64,000 nt of DNA from Gadus chalcogrammus (Eukaryota > Chordata > Actinopteri > Gadiformes > Gadidae). The stretch covers positions 24,900,111-24,964,110 of the forward strand of contig NC_079419.1 in NCBI RefSeq assembly GCF_026213295.1, read 5' to 3'. Position numbers and translations under genes: made by a program. The notes below the pieces were generated by a model. The model was not told the origin of the DNA, searched no databases, and saw only the letters and a program-made list of their open reading frames with translations. This document shows positions 29,988 to 41,163 of this stretch, in pieces; position 1 is the first letter of the stretch, and every line of letters begins with the position of its first letter.

Positions 29988-31793
29988 ATGCACATCAACT
30001 TTTTTAAACAAAAAGTGAATAACATCCGCTCACACCTCTTCATCACTACTGCCCTGCCCCTTCAAACTGCTGACCCACCGATTGACTCTGTCCAGACCCT
30101 CTGCTCCTTCTCCAGCATCACAAAGGAAGAGGTGGAGGACGTCATCAGGAAAATGAAGCCATCCACCTGTGCACTAGACCCCTTCCCTACAGCTCTGCTG
30201 AAGGCCAACATCTCTGCTGTCTCTCCACTCATCACCAATATCATTAACCACTCCCTCCTGGCCGGCCATATCCCATCTGCATTAAAAACTGCTGTCATCA
30301 GACCAACATTAAAAAAACCTACCCTTGATCCAGAAGTCCTCTCCAACTACAGGCCCATCTCAAATCTCCCATTTCTGTCAAAAGTTCTGGAAAAAACTGT
30401 TGCAGCACAACTCCAGGATCACCTCATACAACATCACTTGTTTGAAAAATTCCAGTCTGGTTTCCACTATGGCCACAGTACAGAAACAGCCTTGGTCAGG
30501 GTCACAAATGACCTCCTGATGGCAGCAGACACCGGCTCCCCATCTCTCCTCATCCTCTTGGACTTAACAGCTGCTTTTGATACGGTTGACCACAATATTC
30601 TCCTTCACCGCCTGCAATACACCATTGGACTATCAGGAAATGTAAAGAACTGGTTCACCTCGTACCTCACTGACAGAACTGAGCACGTTGCCCTGGGCAA
30701 AGCAAAATTACACACCAACAACGTTACCTGCGGTGTCCCCCAGGGCTCGGTGTTGGGCCCCACACTGTTCTCACTGTACATGCTCCCCCTGGGTAGTGTC
30801 ATTAGCAGGCATGGCTTGTCTTACCACTGCTATGCTGATGATACACAGCTCTACATCAGGACAACCCCCACTTCTTCTGCCCCTCTGCCAACATCCACAC
30901 TGACCACCTGCCTGGAGGAGATAGAGGCGTGGATGAAGCTCAACTTCCTACAACTTAACAGCCATAAAACGGAAGCCATCCTTATTGGCACGCCACATCA
31001 GCTCCGCTCCCCCACCATCACCAATATCACCTTCTCTGGTAAAAACATCCCCCTTTCCACATCCGTCACCAACCTCGGTGTTAAAATGGACCCACAACTT
31101 AATTTTGACACCCACATCAAACACCTCTGTAAGACAGCTTTATACCACCTCAGGAACATCGCCAAACTCCGCCAATCACTCACCCTGGCTGATGCAGAGA
31201 AGCTCGTCCATGCCTTTGTCTCCTCCAGGTTGGACTACTGCAATGCACTCCTCATTGGGATCCCTGGCAAGAGCATCCAGAGGCTCCAATACATTCAAAA
31301 CAGTGCTGCCAGGGTCCTGATGAGGGTGCGCAAGCATGACCACATCACCCCCATCCTGAAATCACTGCACTGGCTCCCTGTCTCACTCAGAATTTAGTAC
31401 AAGGTCTCCCTCCTCACCCACCAGTGCCTTCACGGACTTGCCCCCCTCTACCTTCAGGAACTCCTCACCCCCCCGACAAACTCACGTACACTCCGTTCAG
31501 GATCCACTCACACCCTCCAAACCCAACATACGAAGCTGTGCACCATGGGTGATCGGGCCTTTTCTGCTGCTGCCCCTAGACTATGGAACGCCCTCCCTGA
31601 CCACCTGAGGGCTCCACAGACTACAGCTCTTTTTAAACGGAACCTCAAAACCCATCTCTTTAAAAGAGCATTTAGCTAAACTTTCTTTGAGGTTCCCCCT
31701 TTTTAATAGTTTTTTGGTATTTTTTTCTCTGAAGCACTTTGAGATTCTTGAATATAAAGTGCATTATAAATAAAATGTATTATTATTATTATT
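29988..31793 (+). mobile_element. L2-clade LINE, nearly intact RT and 3' end
   Basis: An open frame of 469 codons (29988-31397) carries LLDLTAAFDTVDHN (motif A), GVPQGSVLGPTLFSLYM (motif B), YHCYADDTQLYI (motif C) and the C-terminal LDYCNALL and RLQYIQNSAARV. One TAG at 31395-31397 interrupts it; the frame then continues through APRLWNALPDHLR and LKTHLFKRAFS to a stop at about 31678. The 3' tail is GCACTTTGAGATTCTTGAAT, then ATAAAGTGCATTATAAAT, then (ATT)n at 31779-31793, as in L2 elements. The endonuclease domain is absent (5' truncated). The 5' edge is not clear. Confidence 0.9.
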
Positions 31794-32736
31794 TTAGGAA
31801 GCCTTGGACCCCTGAAAGGAAAACTTTCGACCCTGATATCAAATAAAATGTAAACACCAAATATTATCTCTTTCTATTCCCCCCTTACCCTACCCTTCCT
31901 GCTTACCTCTTTGGGACCCAACACTCAATTAGTCAGCTGCCTGTTTTATTTTGTTTTCTTTGCTATATACGCGTATAGCTGTGAACTCATGTATTATAAT
32001 TTATTGTATGATGTATAATTTAAGGTTAAGATTAGTGCTGTCAAGCAATTAAAATATTTAATCGTGATTAATCGCATTAATGTCATAGTTAACTCGCGAT
32101 TAATCACACATATTTTTCTATTCAAAATATCCCTTGATTTCGTCCTGCTAGCCTTAAAAGAAGAGATATAAGAAGAGGGACCCGCTGTCAATTGAACCCG
32201 GTCCACTTGACATCGGGTAGGTGCATGACAGTAGTAGGCCTACCGTAAAACTTCAATAGCCCAGGCTTTTATTTGTTTTCAATCACTGAACTTTGGAACA
32301 AAACTCTTGCTCAGCAAGATAACATTTATTATTTAAACCAGTATATGGCCTATACACATTACCAGGCTATCGAATAACCCCTACAAACACACACACACAC
32401 GGTGGCGGAGCGGTAATCGGGAGAGATGGGAGAATTCCCGATGGGCCGTTAACGTTTCGGGGCTGTCGGGCTGATTGCTGCAGGATAACAATATTGCGTT
32501 TAGAAAAGTTCCTTGCATCGCCGTCCGGCAGCCTGAGCTGTGCGCCCGCAACCTCTCACTCACTCAACAGACAGCAACACTCACAAACTGTAAACGTCGC
32601 AACCAAGTCAATTTTGCCTAGAGGGGAGTAACTGAGCGGCCCCTCCCGAAGTGGTACAGCCCAGGTGGGCCTTGAACTGCGATTGGTCAGAAAGACGTAA
32701 CAGCTAAAGACAACATTGAAAACCCGTGCAGGGCCC
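31794..32736. other. Non-coding, with an ATTAATCGCG-type repeat
   Basis: 31996-32130 has TTTAATCGTGATTAATCGC...AACTCGCGATTAATCAC, an AT-rich inverted motif common in vertebrate DNA-transposon relics that begin TAG(T/G)GCTGTCAA. The rest shows no gene. Confidence 0.45.
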
Positions 32737-33000
32737 AGTTTCCCGATAACGATGGATCTTCGCTCGTACGATCATTCTTACGATTGATCTTGCGAACCAA
32801 CGTACATTTCTTTGGAGCGTTTCCCGAAACTCCCCTTAACTGCTTTATTTTGCACTATGGGTAGTGAGCACCACCCCAATTTCGTTGTACAAGTTTGCAC
32901 GATGACATAAAAGTCTGCATCTGAATCTGAATCTGAATCTAACATGAACGCGCATTCGCTGCACTCACGACGTTCGTAGGATTGTACCTGTCCACTGAAA
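32737..33000. mobile_element. MITE-like sequence carrying a short LINE tail
   Basis: GTTTCCCGATAACGATGGATC and later GCGTTTCCCGAAACTCCCCTT are of a type common in fish MITEs. Inside, 32843-32940 is a LINE 3' tail: TTATTTTGCACTATGGG, AATTTCGTTGTACAAGT, then (GAATCT)3. Boundaries are approximate. Confidence 0.5.
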
Positions 33001-33481
33001 CGGTGCTGAAACGGGCTATGACGCAGGGGGAGACGCAGGAATGTCGCCGGAAAATGGGGTTAAAAAGGGTTAAAATATCTCCCCATCAAGGCCAACCGCA
33101 GAGTAGCCTACGAAAAGAATAGAGTGCAATAATATGAATGCTAAAGATATTAAAACCCAATTGATTAGGGCCAGGCCGACATCAATTGGCTATCAGTCCT
33201 AATCCTGAAGGCACTGTGCATAGGCCTACATTTTTTCACGGCATTTTCCCCTCTGAAATAATTCCATATTACAAAAATTATTTCTGAAACATACTTTGCG
33301 CCGCAAAGAACCGACTTTATCTGATTCCGCATAAGGTTCCATTGATTGGCGCGCACTCTCTAGTCTAGAATATTTGCAGACATTAAAAATGCAACGTTCC
33401 ATTCATTCATTATCATTCAAACGCAGAGGCTATAGGCATTGACACACTGCTATTGCAGACCCGATTAGGAGAGCTTGGTCT
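33001..33481. other. No gene seen
   Basis: Unique-looking sequence without a supported ORF. Confidence 0.5.
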
Positions 33482-34123
33482 CAGGGATGGGCAACTGGCG
33501 GCCCGCATCCTCACTCAGTGCGGCCCGCATCCTCACTCAGTCAGGCCCGCACATAATAAAAAAAAAAACAAGAAAAAAAAAATAATAATAATAATTGATC
33601 GAGTTACAGAAAACTCGGTCAAGAAAGATGAGAAGAATTCATAGAACTCGAAGGCAAACTCATGCGTCTAGTTTGCTTAGAAGCGATATCAGTCATTAAA
33701 GATATCCACTTAAGTCGCCACTACAACTACTACAACTGCTTGTTGGGTTTGAGTTCATTGAGTTGTTGCACTTAATGTTGGGCCACTTTTTTTCAGTTTT
33801 TTGACTTCATTGAATGATGATGTATGTGAGCCCTTTGCGCTGATAAAAATACTGACCATTCATGTGGCTGTTTGACCATGGAAAACATAAAATGCATGTA
33901 TGTTGGTTCAATTAACATACCGTACATAGGTTATGATTCTGGATGATTTTTTAGGTAGTGGCCATCCCCAAAATGCACCAGAATACAGGAAATCATATCT
34001 ACCAAATTCAAAATTGTGTAGCTTCTCTCAGCTCACGTTTAGTTGAAGTGTGCAGTCATGTGGCCCTCCGATGGTTATGATGAAAAATGTGGCTCTCTTT
34101 ATCATGAAAGTTGCCCAACCCTG
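33482..34123. mobile_element. Non-autonomous hAT-type element
   Basis: It starts CAGGGATGGGCAACTGGCGG and ends with the inverse form AAGTTGCCCAACCCTG, the well-known hAT terminal type. There is an internal tandem CGGCCCGCATCCTCACTCAG (33500-33540) and an A-rich run. No transposase ORF and no exact 8-bp duplication, so it is probably old. Confidence 0.7.
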
Positions 34124-35235
34124 GATCCTGCCCATGTTGTTGGCCAGGATGAAATATCTATAGGCAGGGTTCGAGTTATGTTTCCATCTCTGGGGGTCTC
34201 TTAAAGTTGTTGAGGGGGGGGGTATAGGACGTAAACATGGGCTATTCTCAATGCCGTGGAACGCTCCGTTCACTTGCATGGGCCCTTCACAACAACGCCA
34301 GCGTCTTCGGTAGCTAAGCGACGTCAACGTCTTTTGAGAACTATTTCTCTGCTGATCAACACTATGAATGGTAAAAAAATAAATTGTAAAAAGGCACCTT
34401 GTGAAGTTATTTTTTCGTTTGGCAAGTAGCCGCTCATTATCGAAAATAAGCCCCTTCAGGTCGAAGCACCTCCGTTTTGCGTCGGTGTCCGGTTCGCCCT
34501 GTCTGGTCTTATTTTCCCGATAATGACCGGCGTTCTATTATCCCACTTATAGTCAATATTACTCTGCATTTGCAAGGGAAAATGCTTTATTTGTAATTGC
34601 AATATTATGCTGCTGTCTTTTCAGAGACCCGCACATATATTTGAGTTTGCTGCTTTCGTGGGAGCCAGACCTCTCTCTATGGGAGCTCGGCTCCCACCTA
34701 ACGCGAACCCTATAGCCAGTTACATATCCGATCCCTCGCCTGCAAGTTTCTCTCTTTTTGGGTGCAATCTGTTTAAGAGCAAGAATCCAGGTTTAAATCA
34801 CTCTTTGATTGGAATAAATTATTCTAGTTTTAATGTGTCCTGTAGACAAGTTGAAGTTGGTTGCAGACCAATATATAGTCAAATATATTCCCTAGCATCC
34901 ATTTGTAGACAAATGGATAAGACATTCGAGATGTACAGGGTGAGTTACATACGTTCATAACTGATTGTAAGTAATTTATATAATTATAGCAAAAATGTGT
35001 CTGGATTAGGCCATAATCAAATAAGTTACACAACTGCAGCTTTAACACACAAGAAACACAACTCACCTGCTGCAGGCTGAGTTCTACTGGAGGTGTTGTG
35101 TTGGAAGGCTGGATGTGGGGGTTATGGATAGAGTTTGACCTGCAGGTACTGGAGCGGCTGAGGTTTAAAGGAACTATGAATTATATCTTGCCCACATATT
35201 TCAAACCAGTGTGGAAAAAAGTTACGACCAACTAA
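34124..35235. other. No gene seen
   Basis: No recognisable coding sequence or clear repeat structure. Confidence 0.5.
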
Positions 35236-35725
35236 GGCCATCCACACCTACGAAAACAATCTTTTCCCCCCCGTTTTCTTTGGCATCGTTGCAGGAATTT
35301 CTCCTTAAAGATGGACTCATTGCAAAAACGCATCTAGCTGCAGAAACACTGTAGTACATATTCCAGGCCTACATGTGGCGCTGTTTCTCCAACAAAAAAC
35401 ATACAGTCAGGAACAGAAGAATGCAACAGCAGTTTTTAAACCTAAAATAATGCAAATCAAATCAGACGAAAACAAATTAGACGGAAATCTAACACTGCCC
35501 ACTGGTGGGTGGGGCGATGAAGTCATCGTTTGCGTATCTGGGGCTCTAACGAATTCTAACACAAAAACGCAGTGGAGGGCGTTTTTCTCTTTTTCCACCC
35601 TGGGACCTGGTTTCGAAAGAGTGCATTTGCAGGTTCCGCAAACGCCGGGTCCATCTGGACGGTCGGCCCAAACGGTGAAGAGTTCCGCGTTTTAACACAA
35701 ATCGTATCCGTGTGGACCATGGACA
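35236..35725. mobile_element. Possible MITE
   Basis: CATCCACACCTACGAAAACAATC near the left end is answered by an inverse-like ATCGTATCCGTGTGGACCATGG near 35701-35722. Interior non-coding. Ends only partly match. Confidence 0.4.
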
Positions 35726-35742
35726 TATTATAGAGGTGTGGA

Positions 35743-36196
35743 CAGGGCCTAATGGTGTGATCCAGATGCCTCGGACACCAGCCTTCCGAGTTGCAAGTGG
35801 GGGAATCTCCCAGCTTTCTGTGACGCTTTCAACAAAAATGGCTGTACCCGTAAATAGATTTGTTTTCTTGGTATTTGTACCACGTTGGTCATTTAAATGT
35901 AAATTTGAAAATGCTCTTACACACTTGATCACCCTGCTTCTTAATCCGGTCACCAATTAATGCATTGTACGGTTTTGCTGTGCGTGCAATCCAATGTAAA
36001 GTTGTGTCATTTGTTTTCAAGCTGGTTTGCTAAAGAGGCTAATGTAGATATCAATAAACAACGAGTAGCCAATTTCATGACACAATCACAAAGACGAACG
36101 GGAACGCTATAAATTCTCCGAGACCGGAAATTACGTCACAGGTGCAAATCGGAAGGCTGGTGTCCGAGGCATCTGGTTTACACAATAAGGGCCCTG
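35743..36196. mobile_element. MITE with about 47-bp terminal inverted repeats
   Basis: 35762-35789 and 36149-36176 are exact inverse complements over 28 bp (core CTCGGACACCAGCCTTCC). Weaker pairing extends out to CAGGGCC at 35743 and GGCCCTG at 36196. No coding sequence and no target duplication seen. Confidence 0.75.
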
Positions 36197-36524
36197 TTAC
36201 AAGGGAATCCCGTGTCACATTTATTACACCTCCTGATAGCCCTCTGCTAGGAGCCTCTTATCTCATGATAACATCAGAGCTGGTCATAGGGCGACCGGTG
36301 ACCACTGAAGCTGTTATCTCTCCATATTAATTGACCACATACTATTTCTCAGTTCACTTATACATTAAGGTTAACAGATTATTGTCACAATTAAAGCTAA
36401 ATGTTAAACGCTTTATTAATGTAGTTTCCAAATTTGCAGATCCTGAGATGAACCCCAGTTACTGAGCTGACTTTAAATTGTCCCCTTAAGTTGTTAACAT
36501 CTCTATAGCTGCTTTCACAAATAC

Positions 36525-36666
36525 GTGTAAATCCTGATATTCTCCTGCTATTCTCCCAATGGGCTGTATCTATGAACAACATTTCCTGACATTTGTACCC
36601 TGAAAATTTATTGAAAAAATACTACCCCTGATGTAGTATTTTCCCTGTATGAAATGTAAATTACCT
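36525..36666. repeat. Interspersed repeat, copy 2
   Basis: Homologous to 21800-21942 in the same orientation. Confidence 0.75.
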
Positions 36667-38531
36667 TAAGATACCTTATCATAACTCTAAAACTATGAAT
36701 CATACAATCATTACAATACATGAGTTCACAGATCCACGCCTAACAGCTGAACATTATAGGATCCCTTTCTTTCACTCAGTTTAGTGTTTGTTATATGTGA
36801 GATGGAGCAAAAAATATGCTCTCTTTCTCCGGTAACGTCTTTGCGACACCTTTCTTCGTGGTTTCTTCTGCCCTAAACCCTTACTAAATGCATGTTTATA
36901 AACATGCATTTTTGCTTGTTTGATGTGTTGGTGGGTGTTGCTAGACCCGCAAGCATTGTTTCATCTGAGGTGCTGGAGAGGAGAGAGGAGATCAGATGCC
37001 CATTCTCAAGCAGCTGAGGACATCAGCAGATGATCCAAGAATGTTATAGAGTAGATAAAGTTAGCCAAGCAGAAACATGTACCTGCTGTTGCTGTGAAGT
37101 CCACTACAAATTAAGGCTTTTCTTTCCTCCTCCTCTTTTCTAAGTTTTTCTAAATTGCGCACTACAAGGCTTGGACCTTTTCATTGTGGAAAACGTTGTG
37201 ATCAGTCGGTCAGTCGGATCAGTTCAGAGCAGCGCAGTGATGAGCCACGCACTTTCTGCTTCTTTTAGCCGTGAATAAAAGTTCAAATATGTTTAACTCC
37301 ATCACAAAGCCATCCGCCACAGGGTGTTTGAAGGTCGGCAAGAAGGGGGCGCGCCTCGCAGAGCACCTATATGGCCTCTGCCTTCAGCCGGCCCTGGAGG
37401 ATGAAGCAGGTCCGGCGGGCAGGCCTTGTAGCCACTTAGCCGTCAACCAGGGTTCCGTGATGCTGTCAGGCTATCGGCAGCTGAGACCGTTTTCACAAGC
37501 CGTATCCATGTATCCACCATGACTATAGACTGTCCCCTGGACCGTTCACACACATGTACACCTGAGCTATCTAAAGTACCACTAAAGTATAAAGGAACCA
37601 TGTTATTTGGCTTTTGTTGTTCATTTGTTCATTTCGAAACAGAATCGCATGATGCTGAAGTCATCACCCCATCTAAACTTAACCTTCCATATTAATGCTG
37701 GGTTTAATGTTCTTATAGCTAAATAATAGAACAGACACCCAGTAGATAATAATAACTTCAGCATACATTCTCTCAATATTACTCCCAAGCGTCTAAATTA
37801 TTGCTCAGTTGGTCATCATACTTACAATATGGTTTATTTGTTAATTAATTAATTAATTAATTCAACATTGTTAGCAGGAGTACTACTAACACAGCAGGAG
37901 TCCAACAGTGCAACAACAGAAAAGTAGACGAGAAGAGTTTTAATCTTCAGCCTCAAGGCATATTTATTTTATAGTGAATAACTAAACTGCTCTTCCAGCC
38001 TTCATGTTGGGAGCGGGCTAAGAGAATGATCAAGTCCGGAACATTCATATTAATAGGGGGCATGACGTCACCAATCATATCACATCCGTTATCAAACTGA
38101 TAACGCCCCCTTGTGGTGTGGAACAGATATACAGTACAGAATACATCACAGTCAATCATACATACTTATGTCAACAAACATACTGTAATAGCTCAAAATG
38201 AGTGCACAAAGCAGCTTGCAATATAATGTTTTGTGCTGTTTCCTACATGGTCAGCGTCTATCAGACGCCTAGCCGTTCCTGCATGAAGGGGCCCTTCTGT
38301 TTGTTCTTTATTTGTAACTGTTCATGGTCTCTTGCTTTTCCAATTCGGTTTTGGCTAAGCTTGAACATTTAACCCGCTCATGAGGGCTCTGAGCTCATAT
38401 GAGATTTGACCTGTGATTACGGGCTTGATGTGAAACTTTAATGCAAAGTGTGTGTGTGTGCGTTTTTATTCATACGCAGTGTTATCCTTCTATTTAGGAA
38501 AGCGCACTAATCAACTATTTGAATGTATGAG

Positions 38532-38534
<3 letters not shown>
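36667..38534. other. No gene seen
   Basis: Non-coding stretch between the repeats and the tsc22d2 leader. It holds a (TTAA)n run at about 37841-37862 and a 12-bp near-palindrome (ATGCATGTTTATAAACATGCAT) at about 36889-36910. Confidence 0.5.
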
Positions 38535-38601
<67 letters not shown>

Positions 38602-38624
38602 TGCGTGTGCGTGTGTGTGTGTGT
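38535..38624. repeat. (TG)n microsatellite
   Basis: TG tract with CG/TGCG variation at the right end, about 830 bp upstream of the tsc22d2 start codon. Confidence 0.95.
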
Positions 38625-38639
38625 CGCACTGCACAGCGC

Positions 38640-39457
38640 ACTGCACAGTGACTGCATCGTATTCTCGATCTCATTCTACGTAGTGTTGCTCGCAGTACCC
38701 AGCATGCAGCGCGGCGCACACAGAGCCATCTTGTCAAAGTGAGGAAGGGAAGCGCTGCAAGGATTCCAGTTGCCCAAAAGTATAACATTTAAGACATTTT
38801 GAACACTCACAAGGGACTTGCCTTCTAGGCTGGTGTGACTACTAAACGAACACAAGGATGCTAACCAAGTTGGTGAAGAAGACTTGTTTGTAGAAGATGT
38901 CTTCCATACTTGTTCCGACGTAGGGGGAGTGTTACAGCCCCTCAGTCCGCTAGTAGCTCGGGGAGCGGAGGGCTGCGGCCCGCCTCACTCCGCTGCGGTC
39001 CCTCATTCCGCCCCAGCCTCCAGTAGCTTCGCTGCGGCTCCTCAGTCCGCTGCGGCCCGCCTCAGCCTCCAGTCGCTCGGTGACGGAGGGCTGCGCCCCC
39101 TCAGCCAGCCTCAGCCTCCAGTAGCTCCAGTTGCAGGGCGGCGCGGTGACAACTCCGGGACCGGGTCTGTGGAGTGAACTCAACTTTTGTCGCAAACCCT
39201 TGTAAGGTATTACTGTTAACAGCTAAAGCTCCAGGATGCTGTAGTGTACACGATCTAGCAGTCTATTTTACGCGCTCATAAAATGCAACAGGAGACTTGG
39301 AAAAATGAGGAGGATGGCGCAGATTCGTATTGATTGCAGTTTACTTGTTAATTCTGTATAAATGCGAACGTGAGACCCGATCTAATCGACTCGGTTCTAG
39401 GCTGATAAGGCGCATTTTGACGGATAACCATAAGGGAGTTGTTAACAGTCCGCCAAC
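38640..39457 (+). promoter_or_regulatory. tsc22d2 promoter / 5' leader region
   Basis: CpG-rich sequence leads to the start codon. It includes imperfect repeats of CTCAG.CCGCTGCGGC.CGCCTCAGCCTCCAGTAGCT type at 38935-39135. An in-frame ORF over this tract is composition-driven. The transcription start is not identifiable. Confidence 0.5.
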
Positions 39458-41163
39458 ATGTCGAAAATGCCGGCCAAGAAAAAGAGTTGTTTCCAGATCA
39501 CCAGCGTGACGCAGGCCCAAGTGGCGGCCAGCAGCGCCACCGACGACACGGAGAGCCTGGACGACCCGGACGAGGCGCGGACCGAGGAGGGCTCATCGGA
39601 AATATTCGACGTGTCACGAGCGGATTATGAGCCAGTGTGTGACAGAAGTTCATCAGAGGAAGCAATCAATAACGTCGGAGAGACTGACGCACCTGGCGTC
39701 ATGGTACCGCAACATATACCTCAAGTTAATCAGTTGTCTGCATTACCAAACAACCCTAACGGAGGCTCTCGAAACATAGGATATGCATGCTCTGCTTCGA
39801 GTAGTCAGCAAGGGCATGATCCGGGGGCTGCGTTGATGTCTGCCCTTGTCACTCAGCCAGGCCCCGTGCAGCAGCAACGCCTTCCCCCTGGGGTGAGTGT
39901 TGGTGGTGGGCCTCCAAGCCTGTCAGTCAACGTCTCCCATGCAGCACCGGTGACTTATTCCACTCCTTCCTCTACCACAGCTACAGTGAGCTGCAGTTCA
40001 CGCTTCAGGGTCATTAAACTGGACCATGGTACTGGAGAGCCCTTCCGAAGAGGGAGATGGACATGTACAGAGTTCTACGAAAAGGATTCAGAGGGCTCCG
40101 TGATGGGTCGGTCTGTCGATAACATACGACACGCAAACGCTGCGCCCGACCCCAGTCTCGACAGGGACAGCGGGCTCGGCCACATTGGTGGCTCTGCCGT
40201 TATCCCGGCAACAAACTTTGGTCAGGGGTTGGGCTCCTTGGCGGACATGATGTTATTGCTCCCGGCATCTCGCATGCAGACGTTGGACGCTCTGCAGCAG
40301 CAGATGCACCAGGCTGCCTACGCCACCGGGCAACCCGGGGGGACGGCCTCCCAGAACGCCTTCTCCAGCAGTATCAAGTCCATAGCTGTTTCCACCCCTC
40401 AGCAGCCTGCCGTCGGCCTTCTCCAACCGTCTGTCGGACACAGCAGCCTGTCTCAAGGTGGTGTCAACATGCAGAAGACTGCACTCAGTCAACCGGCCGG
40501 GCAGGCCTCGGCTGCAACCTCCAGCCAGACAGAATACTACCATCAACAACAACAACTACATGCGTCTCCCATGCAGGAAGCTCCCCCCACCTCTCTGACA
40601 CTGGCCCAGTCTGGGAGACAAGGCCCCTCTCCCATCATAACCCAAATGCTGGGACGGACCGCTGCTTCTGGGCAAAGTGGGGAGATGGCTGGTCCAGGGG
40701 GAGGAGGAGCTTTACCTGTCCTGTCCGCGCCAAGCCTTCTGCCGCCGCCCCCCGGGGGTGGGTTGGGCGGTGTGGGGGGCTCCCTGCTGCTGGGGGGGTC
40801 CGCCCTTCAGCAGGCTGGCGGTCAGTACACCAGCCCCGGTCAGCTTCAGCCACACAACCTCGAGCACGCACCATCTGGTGGCCAAAATGTGCCTGCCGCC
40901 AGTTCCAGTGTGCCCACCACAGTGCCCACGGGCGCACCCAGTGCCTCTAGTGCAGCCATGCCAAACCTGATGACCTCCAGTCTGCTGATGGCCAAGCAGG
41001 CCCAGTTCTCCCGCGGTCAACTGGGAGCTTTCGGGGTCTTCGGGGCCCTGGTCCCTGGGAAGGACCTGATGAAGCCTCTGATTCCAGAGAGCCTGCATCT
41101 CTCCAGCCCCACGGTCCGCAGTCTGTTTGGGATTCCCTTACCCATGGACGGGGAAGAGGACAG
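39458..41163 (+). CDS. tsc22d2: TSC22 domain family protein 2, long exon 1
   Basis: TSC22D proteins carry a C-terminal TSC box plus leucine zipper and act in transcription and stress or growth control. This exon encodes 568 codons plus 2 nt. The N-terminal box MSKMPAKKKSCFQITSVTQA, then TESLDDPDEARTEEGSSEIFDVSR and SSSEEAINNVGE matches the TSC22D2 start. CSSRFRVIKLDHGTGEPFRR at about residues 178-197, followed by GRWTCTEFYEKDS, is the second family box. The middle is Gln/Pro/Ser/Gly-rich. It ends SLFGIPLPMDGEED and donor GACAG|GTACGA at 41163/41164. The ATG has A at -3. Reading on to 41230 would be intron. The TSC box is not in this exon. Confidence 0.95.

Noticed and set aside
33482..34123. 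Claiming an 8-bp target duplication for the CAGGGATGGGCAACT element
   Set aside because: The flanks CTTGGTCT and GATCCTGC do not match, so only the inverted ends support the call.
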